Shown in pieces: positions 9,155 to 20,605 of a DNA stretch of 64,000 nucleotides. The stretch comes from Atopobium sp. oral taxon 416. GTDB taxonomy: Bacteria; Actinomycetota; Coriobacteriia; Coriobacteriales; Atopobiaceae. The notes beneath the pieces are model-generated. The model saw nothing but the letters and a program-made list of their open reading frames with translations, was not told the origin of the DNA and ran no database searches. A program made the position numbers and the translations under genes. Position 1 is the stretch's first letter, and every line of letters begins with the position of its first letter. The DNA is taken from positions 1 to 64,000 of the forward strand of contig NZ_CP072380.1 of assembly GCF_018128285.1 (NCBI RefSeq), written 5' to 3'.

Positions 9155-11998
9155 TTATTCGTCGCTGTCGCCTTCGAGAGAATCTTCGTCGATCTCTTCT
9201 TCTCCGCCGACATCGATTGGCTCTCCCTCATCAGCGTCCTTGGCGCCCACCACTTCCAGGTTCAGAGCGATCTGGTTGGAATCGCGCTTCGGTGCCCGCT
9301 TCTTGTGGGCGATCATACGCGCAACCGCAGAGACATGATCGTTACCGAGTAGATTCATGATCTTGACGCCCTGCGTCACGCGCTTAAGGAGCGGCACCTC
9401 AGTGGAGCGGACGCGGATCATAACGCCTTCTTCGGAGACAATCAGAAGTTCATGCTGCGGACCCACGACGCGGCAGGCCACGAGCTTGCCCTTCTTCTTT
9501 GTCATCGCAATCGTCTGCACACCCTGTCCACCGCGCTTGTGCTGCGGGTATTCCTTCACCGGGGTACGTTTACCGTAGCCGTTTTCAGTGATAACGAAGA
9601 GGTCACCGTTGCCGTTGGAGATCTCCATGCCGAGTACCCGAGCATCACTCTTGAGGGTGATACCACGAACACCGCCAGCTGCACGACCCATGTGGCGGCA
9701 ATCAGACTCGTCAAAGAGGATCGCCTTGCCGTTGGTGGTGACGAGGATGATCTTCTCACCCTTCTTCACGCGGCGAACGTTGATCAGCTCGTCGTTCTGC
9801 TTCAGGTTGATCGCGACCAAGCCGTCGTGGCGGGTACGGTCGTATTCGCTCATCGCAGTCTTCTTGACGATGCCGTTCTTCGTCGCGAAGATCAGGTACT
9901 CATCAGCCGGAAAATCGCGACAGGTTATGACTGCGGTAGGATGCTCTCCTTCTGCCAGAGGCAGGAGGTTGACGATCGCGGTACCGCGGCTGTTTCTGCT
10001 ACCCACCGGAAGCTCATGGACTTTGAGACGGTAGACCTTACCCCTGTTCGTGAAGAACAGGATGTAGTCGTGCGTGGAAGCCACAAAGACATCCTCGACG
10101 AAGTCGTTGTCTTTGAGGCTCACACCGCGGATCCCTTTGCCACCCCGCTTCTGAGAGCGGTAGGTTGCGACCGGAAGGCGCTTCACGTAGGAGTCATGTG
10201 TGAAGGTAATGACCATATCCTCTTCCGCGATCAGATCCTCAACATCGAGGTTGACTGCTTCTCTGTCAGAGATCGTGGTTCTGCGCTTGTCCGCATATTT
10301 GTCGGAGACCACGTGCAGCTCATCCTTTATCACACCGTAGATCTTCTCCTTGTGGCTCAGTAGGTCCTCGTAGTAGGCGATCTGTTTGTGGAGCTCATCG
10401 ATCTGTGCCACGAGTTCATCGCGGGCTAGGCCGGTCAGTCTGCGCAGGCGCATCTGCAGGATAGCCTCGCCCTGTATATCGTCGATATCGAAGCGCTCGT
10501 TCATGCGACGCTTAGCCTCTGCATCGTCGTGTGAGGAGCGGATGATATGGACGATCTCGTCGATGTTGTCGACCGCGATCAGCAGGCCCTCTAAGACGTG
10601 AACGCGTTTCTTGGCACGGTTCAGATCATAGGTGGTGCGACGGGTCACGACGTCGAAGCGGTGGTCGATGTAGTACTGCAGCATCGACTTCAGAGGCAGG
10701 GTACGCGGTACCCCATCGACTAGGGCGATATCGATTATGGGGAAGTTGTTCTGGATCTGCGTGTGCTTATACAGGTTATTGAGCACGACTTGCGGCACTG
10801 CATTCGTCTTGAGGTCGATAACGATACGCATGCCCTTACGGTTGGACTCATCGCGCAGGTCTGAGATGCCCTCTATCTTCTTCTCATTGACTGCCTGGGC
10901 AATCTTCTCCTGCAGAAGGCCTTTGTTGACTTGATACGGGATCTCGGTGACCACCAAACGCTGGCGGCCGTTCTTCTTCTGCTCGATGTGGACACGTGCA
11001 CGGGTGGTGATGGTCCCGCGGCCGGTCTCATAAGCCTGGCGGATGCCGTCGGTGCCCATAATGATGCCGCCGGTCGGGAAATCCGGACCGGGTAAGACCT
11101 TCATGATCTCATCGAGCGAGGCATCCGGATCGTCGATCAGAAGGCACACCGCATCCACGACCTCTTTGAGGTTGTGGGGTGGGATATTAGTGGCCATACC
11201 GACCGCGATACCGTTGGAACCATTGACGAGCAGGTTCGGAAAGCCGGCAGGTAAGACTGAGGGCTCCATCAGGGACTCATCGTAGTTTGGCTGCATGTCG
11301 ACGGTATCCTTGTTGAGGTCCGCCAGCATCTCCATCGCAGAACGGGTCAGGCGGGACTCGGTGTAACGCATAGCCGCTGGTGGGTCACCATCGATTGAAC
11401 CAAAGTTACCGTGGCCGTCGATCAGCGGCAGACGCATGGAAAAATCCTGTGTCATACGAGCCATTGCGTCGTAGATGGAGGAGTCGCCGTGTGGGTGATA
11501 CTTGCCCATAACCTCACCGACGGTCCACGCGGACTTCTTGTGAGGCTTATTGGGAGTAATGCCCGCTTCGTTCATGGCGTAGAGGATACGGCGCTGCACC
11601 GGCTTTAAGCCGTCCCGAACATCCGGGAGTGCACGGGCGACGATGACGGACATGGAGTATTCCAAGAAGGAAGTCCGCATCTCCTGGGCCATATCGTCCG
11701 GCTTGAGGGAGCCGCCGTGAATATCAGAGAGGTCCAAACGGGTACCCGCTTCATCGGAAAGGGTATGGGAGATATTGGCGCCGCCGAGACTTATCTCAGT
11801 GTCCTCGCCGTCGCCCTCTTCTCCCCCCTCATCGTCGGAGAGATCACTGTCGTCTGTGTCACCAGTGTCGTCTGAGTCGGTGTACTCATCGCCGTTTTGC
11901 GTGTTTTCGTCCTCGTCGCGGGGCGGCCGATTGTCGTTGTCCTGATCGTTGGTCCCTGGGGTGTTGTTGCCCGGGCGATCATCGTTGTTATAAGCCAC
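9155..11998 (-). CDS. gyrA: DNA gyrase subunit A
   Basis: The 947-residue product introduces negative supercoils with GyrB. The catalytic tyrosine is Tyr212 in [10 protein letters not shown], and the GyrA box reads QKRGGKG. The quinolone-determining stretch is HGDSSIYD, with Ser and Asp at the positions of E. coli Ser83 and Asp87, so no common resistance change is seen. An extra ~90 residues precede the conserved core (core starts near [15 protein letters not shown]), and this stretch is rich in Asp, Glu and Asn. The start is GTG with AAGG upstream; gyrB ends 20 bases before it. A short acidic tail ends the protein. The IS30 remnant abuts the stop codon. Confidence 0.97.
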   Translation of the reverse strand: MAYNNDDRPGNNTPGTNDQDNDNRPPRDEDENTQNGDEYTDSDDTGDTDDSDLSDDEGGEEGDGEDTEISLGGANISHTLSDEAGTRLDLSDIHGGSLKPDDMAQEMRTSFLEYSMSVIVARALPDVRDGLKPVQRRILYAMNEAGITPNKPHKKSAWTVGEVMGKYHPHGDSSIYDAMARMTQDFSMRLPLIDGHGNFGSIDGDPPAAMRYTESRLTRSAMEMLADLNKDTVDMQPNYDESLMEPSVLPAGFPNLLVNGSNGIAVGMATNIPPHNLKEVVDAVCLLIDDPDASLDEIMKVLPGPDFPTGGIIMGTDGIRQAYETGRGTITTRARVHIEQKKNGRQRLVVTEIPYQVNKGLLQEKIAQAVNEKKIEGISDLRDESNRKGMRIVIDLKTNAVPQVVLNNLYKHTQIQNNFPIIDIALVDGVPRTLPLKSMLQYYIDHRFDVVTRRTTYDLNRAKKRVHVLEGLLIAVDNIDEIVHIIRSSHDDAEAKRRMNERFDIDDIQGEAILQMRLRRLTGLARDELVAQIDELHKQIAYYEDLLSHKEKIYGVIKDELHVVSDKYADKRRTTISDREAVNLDVEDLIAEEDMVITFTHDSYVKRLPVATYRSQKRGGKGIRGVSLKDNDFVEDVFVASTHDYILFFTNRGKVYRLKVHELPVGSRNSRGTAIVNLLPLAEGEHPTAVITCRDFPADEYLIFATKNGIVKKTAMSEYDRTRHDGLVAINLKQNDELINVRRVKKGEKIILVTTNGKAILFDESDCRHMGRAAGGVRGITLKSDARVLGMEISNGNGDLFVITENGYGKRTPVKEYPQHKRGGQGVQTIAMTKKKGKLVACRVVGPQHELLIVSEEGVMIRVRSTEVPLLKRVTQGVKIMNLLGNDHVSAVARMIAHKKRAPKRDSNQIALNLEVVGAKDADEGEPIDVGGEEEIDEDSLEGDSDE

Positions 11999-12018
11999 AA
12001 ATAACCTTTCTTACAAGC

Positions 12019-13983
<1,965 letters not shown>

Positions 13984-14109
13984 TCAGAACAACTGACAGC
14001 TTTTCTATTCTAGATTGACGATAGAGAAATAGCTATAGACTCAGCGAAATGTGAGCCCTTTTCCATGAATACTTATACCCTTAAAGCCATTGTGAGCGCC
14101 TTTGACGCG

Positions 14110-14724
14110 CTAGTTTGAGTTTTTGGCTCCTTGATCCCTCTTACGGGAAATCATCAGTTTCATCGTGTCAGATACACGTTCCTGTAAGCTTTCCGGAAGA
14201 TTCTTGCACATTGCGTCGATGCGCTCATTTTCTCCTTGAGAAAGCGGTTTGACCGGGATTGCTGACTCTTTAGCTGTCTGAGGTGTGACTGCCTGGTTAC
14301 GCCGTCCCTTTCTGGAGCGTCTGAACTGAATGTCCGACACATGAAAGCCGTGGTAAGCAAGCCTCTCCAGATAGATATTCTTGTTCGTTGTGAAGTCGAC
14401 AAGCAGGGAGGATGTGTCGATATAGACATAGAGCACCGGATCTTTCGTTTTGTACTCCTTGAGGTAGATCCCCTGGGTATGTCGATGCTCGAGGGCGCCA
14501 TTGGAGCGCCACCAAGCCTGCGCGGCACGAGAGGTAGCACTGAGGCCATGTGAGAGATGCTTGTGAACATACTCATTGATCGCACTACCTGCGGAAGAAA
14601 CGTTTTTCATCGAGACTTCCCCTGAGCCTTCATCGATTGCGTAGAAGTCCTCACGGGAGCAGGCATCTCCCTGCTCAGGCTCAAAGGCCGGATATTCCTC
14701 TTCGTTATCGTTTCTCACAGCCAA
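14110..14724 (-). CDS. dciA: DciA-type (DUF721) replicative helicase loader
   Basis: A 204-residue protein between recF and gyrB, where actinobacteria keep dciA. The DUF721/KH-like region covers the middle third (INEYVHKHLSH through VLYVYIDTSSLLVDFTTNK). DciA proteins load DnaB in bacteria lacking DnaC or DnaI. The N-terminal ~40 residues are acidic and the C-terminal ~60 are basic or helical. Its TTG start overlaps the recF stop by 20 bases; a GTG at 14718 is an alternative. The domain is weakly conserved, so position carries part of the assignment. Confidence 0.82.
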   Translation of the reverse strand: MAVRNDNEEEYPAFEPEQGDACSREDFYAIDEGSGEVSMKNVSSAGSAINEYVHKHLSHGLSATSRAAQAWWRSNGALEHRHTQGIYLKEYKTKDPVLYVYIDTSSLLVDFTTNKNIYLERLAYHGFHVSDIQFRRSRKGRRNQAVTPQTAKESAIPVKPLSQGENERIDAMCKNLPESLQERVSDTMKLMISRKRDQGAKNSN

Positions 14725-15802
14725 GCTGTATCACCTGTGTCCCATCCAAAATATCCTGAGAAAAGTACCCGAGGTTCGTGGTGGTAATGACCGTCTGCAT
14801 GTCCTTCTGCATAAAGCGTGTGAGCGATCTTCTTCGCTCTTCATCGAGTTCGCTCATAACATCATCGAGCAGCAACAGCGGGGTTGTTCCTCGAATCTCA
14901 GTGGCAACCTTCACTTCCGCCATCTTCCAGGCCAAGACGATCGTGCGCTGCTGCCCCTGCGAGCCAAAGTCACGAGCATCACGTCCGTCAAGCGTGAACT
15001 GGATGTCATCACGCTGCGGCCCCACAAGCGTCATCTGCCTGCGGATAGCGTCATCTCTCCCTCGCTCCAGCTTGTCGGCAAACCGAGTCTCATACTCCTC
15101 TCTGCCCATCCCCTCTTTGATATCTCCCAGACTGCAAAGGTAGTGGCACTCAAGGTGCTCAGAGGCGGAGATGGTGCTGTAGATCTCTGAGGCCGCCTGT
15201 GCAAGCCTGCGGAAGAGCGCAAGCCGATGAGTCAACAGGGTCGCCCCGCCGAGCGCCACTGAGGCGTCCCAGCAGTTGAGGAGACTCCTGTCGATCGGGG
15301 TATCTTTCAGGAGCCGATTGCGCTGCTCAACGGAGCGCATGTAGGCTCGTACCAACTTCGCATAGCCCCTGTTCACCTGTGAGCCAAAGCCGTCCAGCTC
15401 ATCGCGGCGATAGGAGGCCGAGCGTTTGACGAAAGAGAGGTCGTCTGGATTGAACAGGACGCTCATCAGATTGCTCGCCAGGTCGTAGCCGCGGCAAGGT
15501 TTCGTATTCCACAGGAACCGGCGCCGACCGTGCTGAATCTCGAGAGCCGCCTCCACATGCCTACCATCCCCGACAAGCTCAGACTTTGCCGACCCTTCAG
15601 CTGCCCCATCGTGGAGCAGCTGTGCTGCCGTCGGCTTTCTGAAGCTCTGGCCTGCGGTCAGCAGCTGTAGCGCCTCGACGGTATTGGTTTTGCCAACCGC
15701 ATTGGACCCCTGCAGGATAGTCATAGAGGGGCTGAAGGAGAATTCCGTATCAGTGAAGTTTCTGAAGTTGTAGAGGGAAAGCGTCGCTACTTTGAGTCCC
15801 AC
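14705..15802 (-). CDS. recF: DNA replication and repair ATPase RecF
   Basis: A 365-residue SMC-like ATPase acting at gaps and stalled forks with RecO and RecR. The Walker A motif is GSNAVGKT (residues 32-39). The ABC signature falls in FGSQGQQRTIVLAWKMAE and the Walker B in LLLLDDVMSELD. The start is GTG, three bases after the dnaN stop. The stop overlaps dciA, which gives a tight dnaN-recF-dciA unit. Confidence 0.96.
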   Translation of the reverse strand: MGLKVATLSLYNFRNFTDTEFSFSPSMTILQGSNAVGKTNTVEALQLLTAGQSFRKPTAAQLLHDGAAEGSAKSELVGDGRHVEAALEIQHGRRRFLWNTKPCRGYDLASNLMSVLFNPDDLSFVKRSASYRRDELDGFGSQVNRGYAKLVRAYMRSVEQRNRLLKDTPIDRSLLNCWDASVALGGATLLTHRLALFRRLAQAASEIYSTISASEHLECHYLCSLGDIKEGMGREEYETRFADKLERGRDDAIRRQMTLVGPQRDDIQFTLDGRDARDFGSQGQQRTIVLAWKMAEVKVATEIRGTTPLLLLDDVMSELDEERRRSLTRFMQKDMQTVITTTNLGYFSQDILDGTQVIQLGCEKR

Positions 15803-15805
15803 AGC

Positions 15806-16906
15806 CTACATCCTTAGCGGCATCAGCAGATACAGATAGTTCACCTTTGCATAGCTCTTGAAGATGCCGGGCTGCATGCCGCTTTCGAGCTCGAAGGTTA
15901 CCTTATCCTGATCAGACACTGCCTCCATACAGTCGTTCACGTAGTGATAGTTGAGGGCAATGGTGATATCTGAGCCCTGGATGTCAACTGGGATGAGCTC
16001 GGTCGCCTCACCCTGATTGGGGGACGTTGCGGAGAGCTTCATGGTGGCGGAATCGACGTTGATGTCGAACTTCACAGAGGGATTGTTGACCGCAACAACT
16101 GAGACGCGGTGTAGTGCAGAGGTCAGCCGTGCGACATCGACTTCAACCTTAGTCTTGCAGGACTTAGGTAAAAGCTGCTTGTAATCCGGGAAGTTTCCCT
16201 CGATCTTTCTGGTGACAAAAGTTGTGTTGGCAAACTGGAATACAACCTGGCTGTCGGTAATACCGATAAGGATCTTGTCTGAGAACTTTGACAGTGACAG
16301 TACCTCGTGAAACACCGCACCCGGCAGGATTGCGTTGAAGGACTCACCGTTCTGAGTCTCGACGTTAGTATCGCAGACCGCCAGACGGTAGGAGTCAGTC
16401 GCCACAAGGCGGATCGTATTGTTCTGAACGGTGGTCAGAATACCGGAGAGGATCGGGCGTGAGTTGTCCTTGTAGGTCACCTTATAGACCTTATCGACCA
16501 TCTTTGACAGGATCGAGGTATCGAGCTCAACGGAGTTCTCAAGCTGATACTCCGGGAAACTTGGAAAATCCTGAGGATCGAGCGCATTGAGTCTGAAGGT
16601 CGACTTATCACAGGTCACCAATACGTTGTGATCATCACCCTCAATATCTACCACCGAGCCGGAAAGGGTCCTTACAATGTTGGTCAAAAGTTTGCCTGAG
16701 ACGACAATCTCCCCCTCTTCCTCAACATTTGCAGAGAGTGCATGGCGGATAAAGATGGTGGTGTTGGATGTCTGGAGCTCTACGGTCCCGTTTGCGGCTC
16801 TCATGTGAATGCCCGCAAGGATCGGTTGGGAGAGATCAGAACCGATTCCTTTAGAGACGATGGATAGGGCTTGTTCAAGTGTGACTTGTGAGATGCTGAT
16901 CTTCAT
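15806..16906 (-). CDS. dnaN: DNA polymerase III beta sliding clamp
   Basis: The 366-residue clamp ties Pol III to DNA as a ring dimer. Three clamp folds can be followed, with SGKLLTNIVRTL in the first, SYRLAVCD in the second and the C-terminal YLLMPLRM hook that helps form the protein-binding pocket. The ATG is preceded by AGAAAGAG. It lies 258 bases downstream of dnaA, with the first group of box-like nonamers between them. Confidence 0.97.
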   Translation of the reverse strand: MKISISQVTLEQALSIVSKGIGSDLSQPILAGIHMRAANGTVELQTSNTTIFIRHALSANVEEEGEIVVSGKLLTNIVRTLSGSVVDIEGDDHNVLVTCDKSTFRLNALDPQDFPSFPEYQLENSVELDTSILSKMVDKVYKVTYKDNSRPILSGILTTVQNNTIRLVATDSYRLAVCDTNVETQNGESFNAILPGAVFHEVLSLSKFSDKILIGITDSQVVFQFANTTFVTRKIEGNFPDYKQLLPKSCKTKVEVDVARLTSALHRVSVVAVNNPSVKFDINVDSATMKLSATSPNQGEATELIPVDIQGSDITIALNYHYVNDCMEAVSDQDKVTFELESGMQPGIFKSYAKVNYLYLLMPLRM

Positions 16907-17164
16907 TGAAGCACTCTTTCTATTATTAGTATTTATATATAAAGGATAACAGGAGCAGTAGGGACTGTTGAATAGAAGAGAAAGTTGTGTCTCTCAAGGT
17001 AGACGCCTGTTTTAATCTTGTTAGATTTATGAGCAATAATTGACACTGTCAACATTGAACAAACTATGAACAATTGATCTGAACATCCATCCCTCACTTT
17101 TCAACAGTTCTCTACAAGAATTAACCCTGTTTTCTACAACGTTCTAACAACCACTGGTAAATCA
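16907..17164. promoter_or_regulatory. dnaA-dnaN intergenic region with candidate DnaA boxes
   Basis: This AT-rich stretch contains TTTTCAACA (17098-17106), TTCTCTACA (17108-17116) and TTTTCTACA (17130-17138) in one orientation, plus TGTTGAATA (16966-16974) in the other. A perfect TTGACA-C-TGTCAA palindrome lies at 17040-17052. No classical TTATCCACA box was seen. The dnaN promoter must also lie here. Confidence 0.55.
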
Positions 17165-18685
17165 CTATTCAGTGATCTGATCCTGCAGCGTGCCAAGCTT
17201 CTGTAGGAAGGTCCTGCTCTCCTTCTTAGACGCTTCAACCCATTTTAAACTGTGTTTAACAGTCGCATGGGAGCGTCCCCCGAACTTCTGTCCGATCTCC
17301 TGCAAGGTAGAATCGGTCAGCTCACGGGAGAGCCAGATTGCGACGTGGCGGGGCTCCATGAGTTCCTTGTTACGTTTTGAGCCGATCAGATCATCGTGGT
17401 CCACGCCGTAATAAGTCTCAACCGCATTCTGGATCTGCTCGATTGTGACGATCTTTTGTCCCGTCGGCCATTTGAGGTCAGCAAGCTGGATAACATCATC
17501 GCGGGTCAGATGCTCACTGTGCTGCTCTTTTCTGTGGGCCAACATGAGGCAGGACTGCACAAACCCGGAGATCACGCGGATGTTGTTTCCTGACTTCTCC
17601 GCCATGAGCCGCAGGTTCTCGTCACTGATCGTGCCGAGCATATCCTCCATATGCTCCTGTATAGCATCTGACTTCATCCGCCTATAGAACGTATTGATCA
17701 GTTTGAGCTTCAGCTCGTAGCTTGGCTGTTCGATACCGATGGTGAAGCCGCTGCCGATGCGTGAGGTGACTCGCTCATCCAAGGCATGCTCCCCTAATCC
17801 TAGCTGTGCGGGGGAACGGTCTGCGGCCAGTACGATCTGTCTGCCGTGGCTCGTCAGGTAGTTAAAGGTATCGAAGAAGAAGTTGATGGTAGCTTCCTTG
17901 CCTACCATCTGCTGGATATCGTCGATGATTAACACATCTACTGCCCGGCAGTTGCGTTCAAGTGCGGTACGCACAGCAGAGTTTCTGTCCCGCATTGCGT
18001 TAACGTAGTCGCCAATAAACTCGGTTCCCGTTTTGTAGACGCAGGAGCGCTGTGGCTGCGTTGCATAGATGTAATTCTGAATAGCTTTGAGGAGGTGTGT
18101 CTTCCCCAGTCCGCTTTTTCCGTAGATGAAAAGGGGGTTGTAGTTCTTGTTCTCTCCATCTGCGACCTGCTTAGCCGCCTGAAGCGCCATCTCGTTTTCG
18201 TCACCTTCGACAAACCGGTCAAAGGTGAGCTTCGAATCGTTTAAAGTGACATTGTTGAGCAGTGGGTTGTCTTCGGTATGCGGAACGCTTTCCTCTGGTT
18301 TCATCGGTGGTGCGCAATGTTGAGGCTGGGCAGCGTGCTGTACGCTCCCCTGCTGCTCCTGCGTATGTTCCCAGTCAGTCAGTTCCTTTTGGGTGACCTC
18401 GGAATTGGTTTTGATACGTACATTCTGATCGGTGGTCAGATCTACTACGAGATGCAGATCCTCAAAGCTGACCTGCTTGAGGCAAGATTCGATCAGGTTC
18501 TTGTGCTCCTCAATCTTGAGTTTGACAAAACGGGCCTTTGTTGCGATGTGATAGGTACCGTCCGCGAGCCGTTCAGGCTCACAGCTGTTGAGCATAGCGA
18601 GGACGGGAGGAGAGACGCTTTCTTTCAAGAGGCTCAGGACATCGCCCCAGAGGGCACGTGCTTCTTCATTTGCTGAGACCTCCAT
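17165..18685 (-). CDS. dnaA: Chromosomal replication initiator DnaA
   Basis: A 506-residue AAA+ initiator with the usual four domains: N-terminal interaction domain (1-~85), variable linker (~86-150), ATPase (Walker A GKSGLGKT at 189-196, Walker B VLIIDDIQQM) and C-terminal HTH. The signature reads GGRSHATVKHS where E. coli has GGRDHTTV. By alignment Gln462, Ser472 and Ala474 replace the E. coli base-contacting Pro423, Asp433 and Thr435, while Arg438 and His473 keep Arg399 and His434. The start ATG follows GGAGC. Box-like nonamers lie on both sides of the gene, so self-regulation is likely. Confidence 0.96.
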   Translation of the reverse strand: MEVSANEEARALWGDVLSLLKESVSPPVLAMLNSCEPERLADGTYHIATKARFVKLKIEEHKNLIESCLKQVSFEDLHLVVDLTTDQNVRIKTNSEVTQKELTDWEHTQEQQGSVQHAAQPQHCAPPMKPEESVPHTEDNPLLNNVTLNDSKLTFDRFVEGDENEMALQAAKQVADGENKNYNPLFIYGKSGLGKTHLLKAIQNYIYATQPQRSCVYKTGTEFIGDYVNAMRDRNSAVRTALERNCRAVDVLIIDDIQQMVGKEATINFFFDTFNYLTSHGRQIVLAADRSPAQLGLGEHALDERVTSRIGSGFTIGIEQPSYELKLKLINTFYRRMKSDAIQEHMEDMLGTISDENLRLMAEKSGNNIRVISGFVQSCLMLAHRKEQHSEHLTRDDVIQLADLKWPTGQKIVTIEQIQNAVETYYGVDHDDLIGSKRNKELMEPRHVAIWLSRELTDSTLQEIGQKFGGRSHATVKHSLKWVEASKKESRTFLQKLGTLQDQITE

Positions 18686-18802
18686 ACATAGCTCCTCGCG
18701 ATCAGACGTTAATTTGTTGAAAACTCATTGTAGTGCAATGCTGTGACTGTAGAAAACTGAGAGATAGGCAGCTCTTCTGCAAAAAGGAAGCTTTTCTGCC
18801 CA
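18686..18802. promoter_or_regulatory. dnaA promoter region with two candidate DnaA boxes
   Basis: TGTTGAAAA (18715-18723) and TGTAGAAAA (18748-18756) are the reverse complements of TTTTCAACA and TTTTCTACA, the same motifs found between dnaA and dnaN. They lie 30-70 bases upstream of the dnaA start. Confidence 0.55.
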
Positions 18803-19888
18803 CTAGTGCATGTGCAGAAAGAGGGAACCTACCTGGGTGAGATAGTATTTTTGCCCCTCTTTTTTGATGAGCCCCATAGACTCTATCTCTTTGAGGCTTC
18901 TTGACCAGGTTGGCTGGGACCCTTTGTAAGCTCTCACGAGGTTGGAAGGCCCCACTGACTCATGGGTTGATAAATATTCCATGATCTGGTGCCCCCGCTC
19001 GGTAACCGGCAGCCTCTGGAGCGCTGGCATGCTCTGCGCAACCGGCTGGCTCTGTTGCTGCGGCTGTTGGACAGGATTTTGCGGCGTAGGGGCCTGCTGA
19101 TGTTGGGCAGAATAAGCCGGCTGTGACTGATGGGGTTGCCGCTGTACCGGATAGGACTGCTGCTCCGGATGAGGCTGTTGGGTCTGCCACATCTGCGGCT
19201 GCGCTTGGTAGCCCTGCTGCGGGGCATACAGAGGCTGCATGGGATAGGTAGGATAACCCTGTTGAGCACCTGCTTGCTGGAGGTATGCCGGGTTTTGCTG
19301 ATTGTTGGGGACCATCGGCTGTGCGGCGTTCTGACTCTCGTGGTGATCTGCATCAGCCAACGACAGGGTCACGACGGTCCCCGGGCCGATGTTATCGTCG
19401 ATCGTGAGTGTGCCACCCTTATCGTCCATATACTGTTGGACGTATGGTAGGCCAGAGCCAACGCCACGGATGTAGTGACGCATATCCTCCGTTGCGGAGC
19501 TTGTCCCGTATTCCAGTGCCCTGTCTTTCTCCTTGATGCCGGGGCCTTGATCAGCAAAACGGATGGTATTCCCGCCATCCAGAATCGAGATGGTCGGCTC
19601 AACAAAATAGGCGTGGATGAAGTTTTCGACGATCTCTCTGATCACCATAAATGGAATCGAGCCACCCTGCTCGTGTGAAAGTTTGGTCACCTCATCGGTG
19701 ATCTCTTCCAGGTAGTTTCTAACGGGCTTTGGATCAATCAGCACGACACGCGGCGTCGTGGATTTATCATCGTAGACCGCGATACGGGCGGCGTAGCGGA
19801 CTTCAAGGGGCGGGCGGTCATACTCTTTGTCGTTGTGGTTGGGGTCGGTGTCTGGTTCCTCGACAAACGGATAAAAGTCCCGTGCCAT
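18803..19888 (-). CDS. GHKL ATPase with Q/P-rich linker and C-terminal winged helix
   Basis: This 361-residue protein lies between dnaA and the presumed origin. Residues ~75-178 form a histidine-kinase-type ATPase fold: N box REIVENFIHA (84-93), G1 FADQGPGI (111-118) and G2 RGVGSGLPYV (141-150). No phospho-accepting histidine domain is visible. Residues ~185-290 are a low-complexity linker of Gln, Pro, Tyr and Ala. Residues ~294-361 look like a winged helix (GPSNLVRAYKGS, SRSLKEIESMGLIKKEG). The layout suggests an ATP-dependent DNA-binding regulator. Its role is unknown; the location suggests a link to initiation. The start is the ATG of MARDFYPF. Confidence 0.8.
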   Translation of the reverse strand: MARDFYPFVEEPDTDPNHNDKEYDRPPLEVRYAARIAVYDDKSTTPRVVLIDPKPVRNYLEEITDEVTKLSHEQGGSIPFMVIREIVENFIHAYFVEPTISILDGGNTIRFADQGPGIKEKDRALEYGTSSATEDMRHYIRGVGSGLPYVQQYMDDKGGTLTIDDNIGPGTVVTLSLADADHHESQNAAQPMVPNNQQNPAYLQQAGAQQGYPTYPMQPLYAPQQGYQAQPQMWQTQQPHPEQQSYPVQRQPHQSQPAYSAQHQQAPTPQNPVQQPQQQSQPVAQSMPALQRLPVTERGHQIMEYLSTHESVGPSNLVRAYKGSQPTWSRSLKEIESMGLIKKEGQKYYLTQVGSLFLHMH

Positions 19889-20381
19889 TGCGCCTGCTCC
19901 CCTCTCCTACACAGTATCCACTGCCTCTATAGTTTGGATCTCCCAGTGTACTCTGAGCGGAAATATTTCAAAAGGCCCTGAAAGGCCTGAAAGTTTTCGA
20001 CAAATTCTGTCCATATGAAGAAAAATTTCACAATGAAATTTGTATGAGAGGAAGTTTTCAAAATACGAAGGATAGTTATATAAAAGTCGAAAAAGTTTTT
20101 AACAATGGCTGAATAAATGTAGAAAACTTTATAGGAGTAATGGCTCTATGGGACGAAACTTTCACGCTGAAAGGAAGAATCCAAAACTTTGCTGCGGTCT
20201 GCCTGGGATTGTGGCGTAACTACATGTCGATGGGTATGGCACGATGTTCTAGTGCACTCTCTATGACTCAGCCTTTCAGCACAAGACCGTGGTATGAGGC
20301 ATCTAGATTCTGCGTATCACCCTATAGGGAGTATCTAATGGTGGTTTTACTTGTTAAACGCGCAGGTTTTATAGCGATTTG
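19889..20381. promoter_or_regulatory. Probable oriC core: AT-rich, gene-free, with candidate DnaA boxes
   Basis: This is the point from which genes diverge. It contains TTTTCGACA (19994-20002), TTTTTAACA (20096-20104) and TGTAGAAAA (20118-20126), and AT-rich stretches suited to unwinding between about 20020 and 20130. An 81-codon frame at 20140-20385 has no recognisable features and poor ribosome-binding spacing, so it is not called as a gene. Confidence 0.6.
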
Positions 20382-20410
20382 TTGACTACAGGGAGAAAGA
20401 ACAATACAAT
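20382..20410 (+). promoter_or_regulatory. Sigma-70-type promoter of rpmH
   Basis: TTGACT (20382-20387), a 17-base spacer and TACAAT (20405-20410) match the housekeeping consensus well. The site lies about 50 bases upstream of the rpmH start. Confidence 0.8.
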
Positions 20411-20462
20411 TTTAAAGCTATTGCACCTATGTTCTCTATACACTCTTACAGGAGGAAACGAT

Positions 20463-20597
20463 ATGAAGCGTACGTATCAGCCGAATCAACGTAAGCGCGC
20501 CAAGACTCATGGATTCCGTGCACGTATGTCAACTAAAGGCGGCCGTGACGTGCTGTCTCGCCGTCGCGCAAAGGGTCGTAAAAAATTGACTGTTTAG
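20463..20597 (+). CDS. rpmH: 50S ribosomal protein L34
   Basis: A 44-residue basic protein with the standard L34 pattern ([29 protein letters not shown]). It is the first gene to the right of the origin, in the conserved rpmH-rnpA-yidD-yidC order. The ATG follows AGGAGG by eight bases. Confidence 0.98.
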   Translation: MKRTYQPNQRKRAKTHGFRARMSTKGGRDVLSRRRAKGRKKLTV

Positions 20598-20605
20598 GGC
20601 CTGAT

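Noticed and set aside
9452-10363. A 303-codon plus-strand frame
   Set aside because: It is a shadow of gyrA; the gyrA product is fully conserved here.
20140-20385. An 81-codon frame between the box cluster and rpmH
   Set aside because: AGGAG lies only two bases before the ATG, there is no recognisable motif, and it ends where the rpmH promoter begins. It overlaps the likely oriC.
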